Assembly: GCA_964601515.1 (NCBI GenBank)
Contig: CAZRNU010000073.1
Span: 1 to 14,205 of the forward strand
Direction of reading: 5' to 3'
Length of the DNA stretch: 14,205 nucleotides
Origin: PWND01 sp964601515
GTDB taxonomy: Bacteria > Bacteroidota > Bacteroidia > Bacteroidales > UBA7960
The notes beneath the pieces were generated by a model. It was not told where the DNA came from. It did no database searches and saw only the letters and a list, made by a program, of their open reading frames with translations. A program made the translations under genes and the position numbers. Below, one piece after another: positions 1 through 7,258 of the stretch. Within the stretch, counting starts at the first letter, position 1, and the number at the start of each line of letters is the position of its first letter.

Positions 1-37
1 AGTCGTAAGTCGGCAGTCGTAAGTCGGTAAGTCGTAA
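1..37. repeat. Heptamer tandem repeat, AGTCGTA/AGTCGGC type
   Basis: The window opens inside a short tandem array: AGTCGTA, AGTCGGC, AGTCGTA, AGTCGGT, then a shifted AAGTCGTAA. Heptamers alternate so that a 14-bp higher unit is visible. It lies just beyond the terminator of the large T9SS cargo gene and is cut by the window edge, so its true length is unknown. It shares the 7-bp period, but not the sequence, of other arrays in this window. Confidence 0.8.
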
Positions 38-46
38 ATGTTAAAT

Positions 47-81
47 AAAAAAAGCCTTTTCAAATTGAAAAGGCTTTTTTT
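47..81 (-). terminator. Rho-independent terminator of the T9SS cargo gene (possibly bidirectional)
   Basis: A near-perfect inverted repeat pairs AAAAAAAGCCTTTTC with GAAAAGGCTTTTTTT around a 5-nt AAATT loop. It begins 17 nt past the stop codon of the large secreted protein. Read on the minus strand the stem ends in a T-run, and the A-rich left arm would give a T-run in the other direction as well. Confidence 0.85.
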
Positions 82-97
82 GAAGGCAGATTATCGA

Positions 98-3000
98 CTA
101 ATTTACTTGTAATGGTTTCGTTAAAACACCATTTTCAGTAGTAATTTTCAATAAATACAATCCACTACTAAGTTTTGAAATATTTAATTCATATTGTTTT
201 GCATTAACTGAATGCTCTGAAACAATATCGCCTGTAATACTAATTATAGTAACCTTGTTAATATTGACATCTGAAAGAATTGTTGTTGTATTTCTTGCAG
301 GGTTAGGATAAATATTAATCTTTGCAACATGAAGATCATCAATCCCTGTAGTAATTAACATAAATTCTACTTTAACATCAATAGTCTGATCTAATGCTTC
401 ATAGGTATAAATGTTTGTTGTTACAGCTAAAGGAACTTCGTTTAAAATCCATCTTTTCACTTTGTATCCGGATATTGGGGTAGCAGTAAATACCACATTT
501 TTGCCTTCTTCTACGTCATCGCCCGAAGTAATTTCAGCTCCATCAACTTCAGCAATTAGAGTTCCGTTTGAACCAAAAACACTAAATGTTACAGAATAAG
601 TATCCGGAGGAGTAACACCCTCTTCAAACTCAACAGTAACAACTATATCTTCAGATAATCCATTTACCGTAAAAACTAAACCGGTGTAATCTTCAACAAT
701 ATTACCATTTAGAACCCATTCTTTAATCTTATATCCTTCATCTGGTGTTGCCGTAAAAACGACGTCTTTACCTTCTTCTATATTATCGCCCGAAGTAATT
801 TCCGCTCCATCAACCTCCGCGATAATAGAACCGTTCACTCCTTCAACATTAAATACAACATTATAGTAAACAGGTGATGATTGTATTTCTCCAAGGATAT
901 CAAATGGTAATCCCTGCTGGGAGTTTGTTCCAGTATCTTGGAAATTTTGCCAAACTCCGTTCAAATTTTGCAAAGCATTTCCGGTTGTAATTTCCCCAAT
1001 TAGAGTTCGTGGTGGACACCAAGGACCTGATGCCAAAGAACCTGCCATAGAAACTTCAACCCAATAATTGCCCTCAGCTAGCTCAAGATCACTAATTGCG
1101 GTTACTACTAACATAATTGGTCGATTTGTTGCGGTAGCTATATCAGATTCCTGCGTTCTGTATATTTCCGACCAGGAGGTAAAAGTCATAACTCCGCCTG
1201 TCCAATAATCAGCAATTACAGTTCCACCATCATTTGGAGCTCCATTATACACTTTTAGTCTTACATCTGTGATAGAAGATGTAGTTGTTGATCCGGTTTG
1301 ATATGCAAAAAAGTTAAATCCCTTAACTATCCATATTTCATCTGCAGGAATAGAAAAATCATCTGCAATAGAATTGTTATTAGCAATTTGAAATCCCCCA
1401 CCTAATGTACTTAATGATAATGACGTTTGCAACACACTAGCATCATAGCCATCCATAGCCATATCAGGATGTGTAATTAATTCATGCTGAGCATATATTA
1501 TGGGATAGGTTAAGATTTCATTTAATTCTACATCAACATTTAAGTCGGCGCCATCAACCTGAAAATTAACATTTTGAGCAACAAAACCTGTTGCAGTAAC
1601 CACGCATGAATATGATCCATTTGATAATTCTGTTACAGCAACTCCTAAATTATTGGTAACAATGGTTCCATGTCCGGAAATATTTATGTTCGCTCCTTCA
1701 ATTGCATCAGTACCATCAGAAACAAAAAATGTTACGACATATTTAGGAATAATAATTAGTTCTATATCTATATCCAAATCTGCACCATTTACTTCAAAAG
1801 TCTGACCTGTGAGGTCATAAAATCCATCAGCAGTTATCGAATATTCATAAGATCCATCGTATAATGAAATTAAAGCAACACCTGATTCATTAGTAACAAG
1901 ATTACCATGGTCTGTAATTGAAATTGTTGCTCCAACAATTGGATCAACACCATCAGTTACAATAAATGTCACTATATATTCCGGAATGTTCACTAATTCA
2001 ATATCTAAATCTAAATCTGCACCATTAACTTCAAAAGTTTGCTCTGTTAAACTATAAAAACCATCGGCAGTTACAGAGTATTCATAAGTTCCATCTTCTA
2101 GTAAAATTGATGCAAAGCCCGACGCATTTGTAATAAGATCATCAAATCCGACAATTGAAATCGTTGCACCCTGAATTGGATCAACTCCGTCAGTTACAAT
2201 GAAATTTACCGGGTATTTTGGTATAATAATGAATTCATTATATAAACCAATAATAATATCGTTAAGTGATGTTGCCCAAACCAAATTTCCATTAGTCCAG
2301 TTTGTAGCGCCTGTCAAAAATCCGTTTTCAGGATTTATCCAATGGAAGTGTTCTCCGTTAGTGGTTGTGCTTTCATAAAGCCACCATTGACCTCCGGTTG
2401 CATAGTCCATTCTGGCAGCAATACCAATCCAATAAGTGCCGTCTTCGAGAGTCACATAATCAGGAAGATAAGCAGTTACAAAACCACTTTTTAAGTCAGT
2501 TTCACAAGGTACCGATAAGAATTCTGTAATTAAGCTCCCCGGAGATCCACCATTATCTTCATAAAAATGGACATTAATAAATTCTAACGGGCCTGAACCT
2601 GCATATTGTCCATAAGTTTTTACTTTATTAATATTCCAAGGACCACCTGTAACAACAAAGTCATCCGCAAGAATACAATCATACATATTATTTGATTCTT
2701 CAAAATCTTGTGAAGCATATCCACTAGGGCCTATACTTAACTGCTCCCAGTATGTTGTAACAGGGTCAAACATCGGTATAACTGCTGGCGGATTAATCAG
2801 CTCATTGCAAGGCTGCTGTCCGTCAGGTGTAAACCCATCACTACTGCATGGCCAATGAGGTTCGCCTGCATATCCATCACCATCATAATACCAAGAAACA
2901 TTTGCATCTCCAATAATTGCTCCAGGTATAACAGAAACTAAATAATATGCACCGCACCAGTCACCACCGTTTGAGTGGTAACGTGCGTGAGCAATATTTG

Positions 3001-3427
3001 CAATATTATCAGCATCTAAAGTATAAGAAAAGGTACCCCAAGTACCTGCACCACAAGTGGGAGTACCATGAACCTCTACATTTGTAACTGTCCAATCATC
3101 AGGGAATTTAAGCCATACATTATATCCATATTCCCAATCCGGACTGCTAGTATAAGAATAAAAAATAAACTGTTGAGGAGTTTCGGGAATATAACCGGAG
3201 TCACCACCTTCACCCGGTGCAAACTCAACATAGGAACCTGTGAGAGATTTGGGATTACTATGTGAGTAATCAGTAATTTGTAAAATAGGTTTTTTTAATT
3301 GGACTATCGGGTTCTCCTTTTGCAGAAGGACTGCATCATCATTTGCAAAATTGTTTATACTTTGCTGCGCAAACAAACTGCCTGTCATTGTAAAATATAC
3401 AATTAGAGGCAAAACATATTTTTTCAT
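98..3427 (-). CDS. Large secreted multidomain protein with T9SS type A sorting domain
   Basis: A 1109-residue exported protein. Residues 1-20 form a signal peptide (MKK, hydrophobic core, SLFA before QQ). The last 70 residues, from about 1039, are a type A Por/T9SS sorting domain: IYPNPARN, then a GDIV turn, SKLSSGLYLLKI and a basic tail, so the protein should cross the outer membrane by T9SS and stay surface-bound or be released. Between these are an aromatic and Cys-rich N-terminal part (about 65-235), a beta-sandwich-like domain starting with an ADDF motif (about 254-400), three 79-residue repeats resembling carboxypeptidase-regulatory/PEGA-like folds (404-640), a second ADDF-type domain (about 687-850) and two 89-residue InlB-type B repeats (about 854-1020). 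No catalytic motif was recognised, so adhesion or surface binding is more likely than enzymatic activity. It appears monocistronic, with 270 nt upstream and its own terminator. Family assignments of the middle domains are inferred from appearance. Confidence 0.9.
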   Translation of the reverse strand: MKKYVLPLIVYFTMTGSLFAQQSINNFANDDAVLLQKENPIVQLKKPILQITDYSHSNPKSLTGSYVEFAPGEGGDSGYIPETPQQFIFYSYTSSPDWEYGYNVWLKFPDDWTVTNVEVHGTPTCGAGTWGTFSYTLDADNIANIAHARYHSNGGDWCGAYYLVSVIPGAIIGDANVSWYYDGDGYAGEPHWPCSSDGFTPDGQQPCNELINPPAVIPMFDPVTTYWEQLSIGPSGYASQDFEESNNMYDCILADDFVVTGGPWNINKVKTYGQYAGSGPLEFINVHFYEDNGGSPGSLITEFLSVPCETDLKSGFVTAYLPDYVTLEDGTYWIGIAARMDYATGGQWWLYESTTTNGEHFHWINPENGFLTGATNWTNGNLVWATSLNDIIIGLYNEFIIIPKYPVNFIVTDGVDPIQGATISIVGFDDLITNASGFASILLEDGTYEYSVTADGFYSLTEQTFEVNGADLDLDIELVNIPEYIVTFIVTDGVDPIVGATISITDHGNLVTNESGVALISLYDGSYEYSITADGFYDLTGQTFEVNGADLDIDIELIIIPKYVVTFFVSDGTDAIEGANINISGHGTIVTNNLGVAVTELSNGSYSCVVTATGFVAQNVNFQVDGADLNVDVELNEILTYPIIYAQHELITHPDMAMDGYDASVLQTSLSLSTLGGGFQIANNNSIADDFSIPADEIWIVKGFNFFAYQTGSTTTSSITDVRLKVYNGAPNDGGTVIADYWTGGVMTFTSWSEIYRTQESDIATATNRPIMLVVTAISDLELAEGNYWVEVSMAGSLASGPWCPPRTLIGEITTGNALQNLNGVWQNFQDTGTNSQQGLPFDILGEIQSSPVYYNVVFNVEGVNGSIIAEVDGAEITSGDNIEEGKDVVFTATPDEGYKIKEWVLNGNIVEDYTGLVFTVNGLSEDIVVTVEFEEGVTPPDTYSVTFSVFGSNGTLIAEVDGAEITSGDDVEEGKNVVFTATPISGYKVKRWILNEVPLAVTTNIYTYEALDQTIDVKVEFMLITTGIDDLHVAKINIYPNPARNTTTILSDVNINKVTIISITGDIVSEHSVNAKQYELNISKLSSGLYLLKITTENGVLTKPLQVN
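365..868 (-). repeat. Two 89-residue InlB/B-repeat-like units inside the T9SS cargo gene
   Basis: Two consecutive units of 267 bp encode the pattern VVFTATP..GYK.K.W.LN typical of Listeria-Bacteroides B repeats. Both contain the stretch AEVDGAEITSGD. The nucleotides are also close: the CGCCCGAAGTAATTTC word recurs at 520 and 787. The high similarity suggests recent duplication or gene conversion. Confidence 0.8.
1508..2218 (-). repeat. Three 79-residue tandem domains inside the T9SS cargo gene
   Basis: Three head-to-tail units of about 237 bp each encode a beta-rich domain with the pattern VTDGVDPI.GATI, then a SG or LG turn, then DG.YEYS.TADGFY and FEVNGADLD. Units 1 and 2 are very similar, and unit 3 (nearest the C-terminus) is more diverged. 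The layout resembles carboxypeptidase-regulatory-like stalk domains that space out surface proteins. The period is visible in the DNA: the GCATCA/GGATCA word recurs at 1704, 1941 and 2178. Confidence 0.85.
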
Positions 3428-3510
3428 AATATATAAGTTTTAGTTGTAAGAAATAAAGTAATTGTGTGCATTAATTGAAGCGAATAATAGAAAAAGCATT
3501 TTCACATATA

Positions 3511-3518
3511 CAAATGTA
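3511..3518 (-). promoter_or_regulatory. Candidate Bacteroidota -7 promoter element
   Basis: On the minus strand the sequence is TACATTTG, matching the Bacteroidota -7 consensus TAnnTTTG, about 85 nt upstream of the start codon of the T9SS cargo gene. No good TTTG-type -33 box was found at the usual spacing, so the call is tentative. The rest of the 270-nt gap (3428-3697) is AT-rich and shows nothing else recognisable. Confidence 0.4.
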
Positions 3519-3697
3519 AAAAATATATAAATAAAACCATGCGATTTATTTCTATAATATATTAATATTTTTAGACGAAATGGTTTTAGATTGAATAAAT
3601 TATTAATTGGTGCAAAAAATAAACATTTCAATATGATATTAACAGGGATTAATCTAACATTAAAGGAATAATACTCTTAAACTTTAAAAAGCTCAAA

Positions 3698-4399
3698 TTA
3701 ACTATTTAGTTTATTATGTAAATACCTTATAAGCTCTTGTATTTCGGGAGAGTCGATTATAATTGAAGTAATTTCATTGTCAGAGTATAATAATTTAATA
3801 ACGGATGAGGTTTTAATTCTTTTTATAAGATGAAGTTGTCTGTTATTTACAGCTGCCTCGGCTAAGAAAAAAATATTCATAAATGTATCAGTATCTATAG
3901 TAACTGTTTTGGGTTCTCCACCACTATATATTCCTGAAGAACTTTCTGCCTGACTAATCGGCTCATATTTTATTCGATTGGCAAATACTTCATATATATT
4001 GTTATTAAAATCAATAAAAATAATTTTTTCCGGTGCTTCTACATTTTCAACATGATTTATTGTAATATAATTACCAATTCGGCTTTGGACATTAGGATCA
4101 TCTGTATCCCATAAGCCTGATTTAATTGTTGCGTGAATTCTAACATAAGTATCTTTATAATCAGATAAACTACCTATAAACTGAGATTCTGATAATTTTA
4201 TGAAGTACTTTTTATCGAAGTGAATAAAGTAATATTCCTGCATTTCAGGATGTTGCCTCCCTCCTTTGTCAACAAATGATTCTATAACAATCTTGCCACA
4301 CATCCATTTATTACTTGTTTTGCTACTTGAAAAATGAATATTTGGATATGACAAGATGTTGAACGAAAGTAATAATAATGCTACTGATATGTATCTCAT
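3698..4399 (-). CDS. Unrecognised exported protein
   Basis: A 233-residue protein whose family was not recognised. The start MRYISV at 4399 is chosen because it opens directly into a signal peptide (hydrophobic VALLLLSFNIL). The reading frame is open further upstream to an ATG at 4495 and a TTG at 4501, but those would place the signal peptide internally and run into a repeat array. There is no Cys for lipidation after the hydrophobic core. The mature part has a first half (about 30-130) rich in beta-prone, aromatic stretches with one Cys (KWMCGK), which may be an OB-like fold. The second half (about 135-233) contains YSGGEPKTV, then an acidic and hydrophobic region ending in a likely helix (EIQELIRYLHNKL). 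It lies between an 11-bp direct repeat array and the T9SS cargo gene. The location is inferred to be periplasmic or surface. Confidence 0.7.
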   Translation of the reverse strand: MRYISVALLLLSFNILSYPNIHFSSSKTSNKWMCGKIVIESFVDKGGRQHPEMQEYYFIHFDKKYFIKLSESQFIGSLSDYKDTYVRIHATIKSGLWDTDDPNVQSRIGNYITINHVENVEAPEKIIFIDFNNNIYEVFANRIKYEPISQAESSSGIYSGGEPKTVTIDTDTFMNIFFLAEAAVNNRQLHLIKRIKTSSVIKLLYSDNEITSIIIDSPEIQELIRYLHNKLNS

Positions 4400-4441
4400 A
4401 ATCAAAGGAGTTATATAGACGTTAAACTCATTGATTGAAAA

Positions 4442-4474
4442 AAAGTTACAGGAAAGTGACAGGAAAGTGACAGG
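4442..4474. repeat. Three copies of an 11-bp direct repeat
   Basis: AAAGTTACAGG is followed by two exact copies of AAAGTGACAGG, perfectly head to tail. The array lies about 43-75 nt upstream of the start chosen for the exported protein at 3698-4399, a place where promoter or operator sequences would be expected. It may be a repeated binding site or simple slippage DNA; the sequence alone does not decide. Confidence 0.8.
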
Positions 4475-4493
4475 TGAGTATTGGATGGAAAAC

Positions 4494-4549
4494 ATCTTCA
4501 ATCTTCAATCTTCAATCTTCAATCTTCTAATCTTAAAATCTTGAATCTC
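4494..4549. repeat. Heptamer tandem repeat, ATCTTCA type
   Basis: Four exact ATCTTCA units (4494-4521) are followed by ATCTTCT and then degenerate units with ATCTT cores at 4530 and 4538 (8-bp steps) and ATCT at 4545. The right half overlaps the 3' end of the DUF6125-like gene, including its stop codon. The left end covers the most upstream possible start of the next gene. On the minus strand the unit reads TGAAGAT. Confidence 0.88.
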
Positions 4550-5244
4550 CAGGCGCAATACCAATCTTCCGGGTGTTTATCAGGTGGGCAGGCAATACAT
4601 TCAGTTTTAATTCTGGAATCTATTGAACTGGCAAATGTAGTGTATTCAACCAAACCTCCGGATTTACATGGATAATCATCCAGTCCTTTCCTTTTTCTGG
4701 CAGATTGCACACGGCAATCTACCATTCTAAAGACAAAGCTATTTTCTGTTTCGTCAACAATTTCCTGTTTGTTGATAAAGGCATATATTCTAAAATCCAG
4801 TGCTTTTTTTAATCCTTCCAAACCTGAGTTTTGTTGCAATCCAAGATATTTTCTAACTGACCATGCTTCAAACGGAGAGAACTGCTCCCAGGCTTTATCG
4901 TTGCAATGCTTGGCATCTGCCATATTATAAGTATTTTCAACAGCCTGAAACCAAACACCATCATTGGCGAGCCAATTAACAGAAACGCCCTCTAATAATT
5001 CTTTCAATTTTCCTTCATCCATCTTTATTAAAGATGAAGGCAGATTCTCTTCTATTTCTGATTCAAGAATTTTGGAAATTCTTTTAAGCTGAATATTGTA
5101 TGAAGTGTCGAATACCTTTTGCATTATTTCAAACGCCTGTTCTGAACCAAATTTTTTCTGAACTTCTACAAACCAAAATGCATGATGCATTGCAAGCCTG
5201 TGAGAAAAGTCTAGGATTAATCTTGCGATTTCTGTTTTGGTCAT
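4519..5244 (-). CDS. DUF6125-like cysteine-rich protein
   Basis: A 241-residue cytoplasmic protein without a signal peptide or membrane segment. It looks like the DUF6125 family, possibly related to L-2-amino-thiazoline-4-carboxylate hydrolase-like proteins; the recognition is from memory and the function is not established. The N-terminal part is helical with a His pair (H20-H21) and conserved-looking NDGVWF and FSPFEAW motifs. The C-terminal third holds a set of cysteines likely to bind a metal or cluster: C177 (VDCRVQ), C193 (YPCKSGGLVEY), C216-x-x-C219 and C230 (WYCAWRF). The start at 5244 has no competing upstream start before the repeat array. Residues from about 233 to the end (FKILRLED) are encoded by the heptamer array at 4494-4549, so the natural C-terminus was probably altered by repeat growth. 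It follows the butyrate kinase gene after a 104-nt gap filled with repeats. Confidence 0.72.
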   Translation of the reverse strand: MTKTEIARLILDFSHRLAMHHAFWFVEVQKKFGSEQAFEIMQKVFDTSYNIQLKRISKILESEIEENLPSSLIKMDEGKLKELLEGVSVNWLANDGVWFQAVENTYNMADAKHCNDKAWEQFSPFEAWSVRKYLGLQQNSGLEGLKKALDFRIYAFINKQEIVDETENSFVFRMVDCRVQSARKRKGLDDYPCKSGGLVEYTTFASSIDSRIKTECIACPPDKHPEDWYCAWRFKILRLED

Positions 5245-5253
5245 GGAGTATCA

Positions 5254-5348
5254 GAGTTTGGGGTTTGGGGTTTGGGGTTTGGGGTTTGGGGTTTGGAGTT
5301 TCGGGTTACCTACACCTGATACCCGATACCTGACACCCGATACCCAAT
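5254..5348. repeat. Composite heptamer array (GGGTTTG changing into CGATACC) with G-quadruplex potential
   Basis: Thirteen consecutive 7-bp units in one phase: GAGTTTG, five GGGTTTG, GAGTTTC, GGGTTAC, CTACACC, TGATACC, CGATACC, TGACACC and CGATACC, then the start of CAATCTA, whose CTA is the butyrate kinase stop codon on the minus strand. The first part gives five GGGG runs separated by TTT on the plus strand (first run at 5260, last ending at 5291), a textbook G-quadruplex pattern. The array fills almost all of the gap between the butyrate kinase and DUF6125-like genes, and no hairpin terminator is visible there. Confidence 0.92.
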
Positions 5349-6422
5349 CTAAATATATTCTTTAACTTCTATTTCGCCTCTAAGAACCATATATCCGTTC
5401 ATTGCAAGGGCGCTCATTTCGCTTTCACCAGGATACACAGTTACATTTGCTATATGCTTTACTCTTTTAATAATCTCGTCAACTATAAACTGGCTCTGTG
5501 CTAGTCCGCCTGTAATAAGAATTCCATCAACTTCACCTTCAAGAACAGCTCCCAATGCACCAATTTCTTTGGCTACCTGATAAGCAATCCCTCTGTATAT
5601 TAAAGTTGCCTGCTCATCACCTGACAATACTCTTTTCTCAATATTAACGGCATCGCTAGTACCGAGATATGCTTTCATACCACCCTTTCTGTATATCTTC
5701 TGCATCAGTTCGTCTTTAGTGTATTTACCAGAGAAGCACATTTCGATTAAAGCACCCACGGGCAATCCGCCTGTTCTTGATGGAGACATAGGTCCATCGC
5801 CATTAAGTCCGTTATTTACATCTACAATCTTTCCTTTTTTATGAGCACCAACTGAAATACCTGAGCCTAGATGAGCAACTATTACATTAACATCATCATA
5901 ATTCTTGCCTTGAGTATTTGCATAACTGCCGGCAACTGTCCTCTGACTTAAAGTATGCATTATACTTTTTCTGGATATTTCAGGCAAACCTGAGAGCTTT
6001 GCAATTTCATCCATCTCATCAACGCATGCAGGATCTACAATTATAGCTTTGATATCATGAACAGATTGTTTCGCTATTTCTTCTGCAATTAAAACACCTA
6101 GGTTAGATTCATGATCGGCCATAGGGTGTGATAAATCTTCAAGCATAACTTTATTTACCCTGTATATGCCACCTGTCATAGGCTTAATTACACCACCTTT
6201 ACAAACTATTATTGAAATATCATTAACATCGATATCAGCTTTTTTTAATTCACTAAGCACTACTCCTTTTCTGAAACCAAATTGTTCGCGAGGTGTATTA
6301 AACTGTGCAAGTTCTTCAGAAGAATGTCTTACTGTTATCATAAAAATCTGTTCTCTGTTAGAATGAACAGACAATCTGGTGGTTTTGGATGCTGTTTTTA
6401 AGCAAAGAATTAATTGTTGCAT
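5349..6422 (-). CDS. buk: Butyrate kinase family protein with altered phosphate-1 loop
   Basis: A 357-residue cytoplasmic acyl kinase of the acetate/butyrate kinase (ASKHA) family, near the usual 355 or so. Family members interconvert butyrate plus ATP and butyryl-phosphate plus ADP. Matching features are RHSSEEL (32-38), HPMADHESNLG (99-109), VDPACVDEM (129-137), IVAHLGSGISVGAH (181-194), DVNNGLNGDGP (201-211), SRTGGLP (215-221), KYTKDEL and LITGGLAQS near the C-terminus. Two changes stand out. The N-terminal loop, normally NPGSTSTK, reads KTASKTTR at residues 9-16, losing the conserved Asn and Gly, and the usual GRGG reads CKGG at 74-77. An in-frame stop lies just upstream of the ATG, so no better N-terminus is hidden. 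It sits 40 nt after the CCG Fe-S gene, probably in the same operon, and no phosphotransbutyrylase gene is visible. It may be active with other acyl groups, be weakly active, or have lost activity. Confidence 0.88.
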   Translation of the reverse strand: MQQLILCLKTASKTTRLSVHSNREQIFMITVRHSSEELAQFNTPREQFGFRKGVVLSELKKADIDVNDISIIVCKGGVIKPMTGGIYRVNKVMLEDLSHPMADHESNLGVLIAEEIAKQSVHDIKAIIVDPACVDEMDEIAKLSGLPEISRKSIMHTLSQRTVAGSYANTQGKNYDDVNVIVAHLGSGISVGAHKKGKIVDVNNGLNGDGPMSPSRTGGLPVGALIEMCFSGKYTKDELMQKIYRKGGMKAYLGTSDAVNIEKRVLSGDEQATLIYRGIAYQVAKEIGALGAVLEGEVDGILITGGLAQSQFIVDEIIKRVKHIANVTVYPGESEMSALAMNGYMVLRGEIEVKEYI

Positions 6423-6462
6423 TGGTCGGTTGATTGATTAATTATTATTCAATTTGATAAAA

Positions 6463-7257
6463 CTACAATTCCATTGCATTGGCTAATAGCTCAGCAATAT
6501 CAAGGTTGCGAACTTCTTCTTCCTTATTTTTATACTTTAATCCATCTGTAAGCATAACCATACAAAACGGACAAGAAGAAGCAATTATTCCGGCATTAGT
6601 TTCAATGGCTTCTTCTGTTCTTTCTATAAATACCTCTTTATTCCCGGGTTCAGCTTCTTTAAACATTTGCCCACCGCCGGCACCACAGCACAAAGCAGAA
6701 CTTTTATGGCGTTTCATTTCAACAATATTTGCCCCCAATTGCTTAATTACATCTCTAGCTGAATCATATTCTTCATTTGCTCTTCCCAAATAGCAAGGGT
6801 CATGATAAGTTATCATTTTGTTTAAATATTCAGAGTTTTGAATATTAATTCTATTCTCATCAATCATTTTTTTTAGAAACTGGGTATGATGAATAACTTC
6901 GTATGAGCCACCAAGTTCGGGGTATTCATTTTTGAAAACATTGTAGCAATGCGGACAAATAGTTAGAATTTTTTTTACGTTATATGCATTTAAAACTTCA
7001 ATATTTGTCAGAGCCATCATTTGGAAAAGCATTTCATTTCCGGCTCTTCTTGCGGGGTCTCCTGTACATCTTTCTTCATTCCCAAGAACTGCAAAATCAA
7101 CATTAAGATGTAAAAGAATTTTTGTAAAAGCCCTTGTCACTTTTTTATATCTATCGTCATATGCTCCGGCACAACCAACCCAAAATAAAAACTCAGGAGA
7201 TTTACCTTGTGCTGTAATTTCGGCCATAACAGGCACTTGAAGTTTATTACTATCCAT
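6463..7257 (-). CDS. (Fe-S)-binding CCG-domain protein (HdrB/HdrD-like electron transfer subunit)
   Basis: A 264-residue soluble protein with two cysteine-rich CCG modules. The first has C29 (WVGCAG), C64 in ERCTGDPARR and C101-x-x-C104 (CPHC). The second is canonical with C155 (HDPCYLGR), C190-C191 (LCCGAGGG) and C229-x-x-C232 (CPFC). Such modules bind noncubane or cubane Fe-S clusters in heterodisulfide reductase, glycolate oxidase and ETF:quinone oxidoreductase-like complexes. The gene starts 1 nt after the stop of the membrane cytochrome b/ferredoxin-like gene, indicating translational coupling and a shared complex. In other organisms the two parts are often one polypeptide. The likely role is to accept electrons from ETF or a dehydrogenase at the cytoplasmic face and hand them to the partner's clusters and heme. 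The partner assignment is inferred from context. Confidence 0.88.
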   Translation of the reverse strand: MDSNKLQVPVMAEITAQGKSPEFLFWVGCAGAYDDRYKKVTRAFTKILLHLNVDFAVLGNEERCTGDPARRAGNEMLFQMMALTNIEVLNAYNVKKILTICPHCYNVFKNEYPELGGSYEVIHHTQFLKKMIDENRINIQNSEYLNKMITYHDPCYLGRANEEYDSARDVIKQLGANIVEMKRHKSSALCCGAGGGQMFKEAEPGNKEVFIERTEEAIETNAGIIASSCPFCMVMLTDGLKYKNKEEEVRNLDIAELLANAMEL

Positions 7258-7258
7258 T

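Noticed and set aside
1..37. CRISPR array or telomere-like end
   Set aside because: Units are 7 bp with no spacers and no cas genes are nearby; similar arrays are internal in the window, so neither CRISPR nor a chromosome end fits.
3440..3631. 63-aa minus-strand open frame in the gap upstream of the T9SS cargo gene
   Set aside because: Its composition (Phe, Ile, Asn, Lys and Tyr rich) is what AT-rich noncoding DNA gives, it overlaps the candidate promoter and shows no motif.
4400..4501. Upstream TTG/ATG extension of the exported protein gene
   Set aside because: It would put the clear signal peptide about 35 residues inside the protein and read through the 11-bp and 7-bp repeat arrays.
5100..5333. 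Plus-strand frame with a VWGLGFG repeat peptide
   Set aside because: It is the translation of the GGGTTTG array plus the antisense of the DUF6125-like gene; nothing else supports it.
6479..6793. 104-aa plus-strand frame opposite the CCG Fe-S gene
   Set aside because: Antisense shadow of a conserved, cysteine-motif-containing gene.
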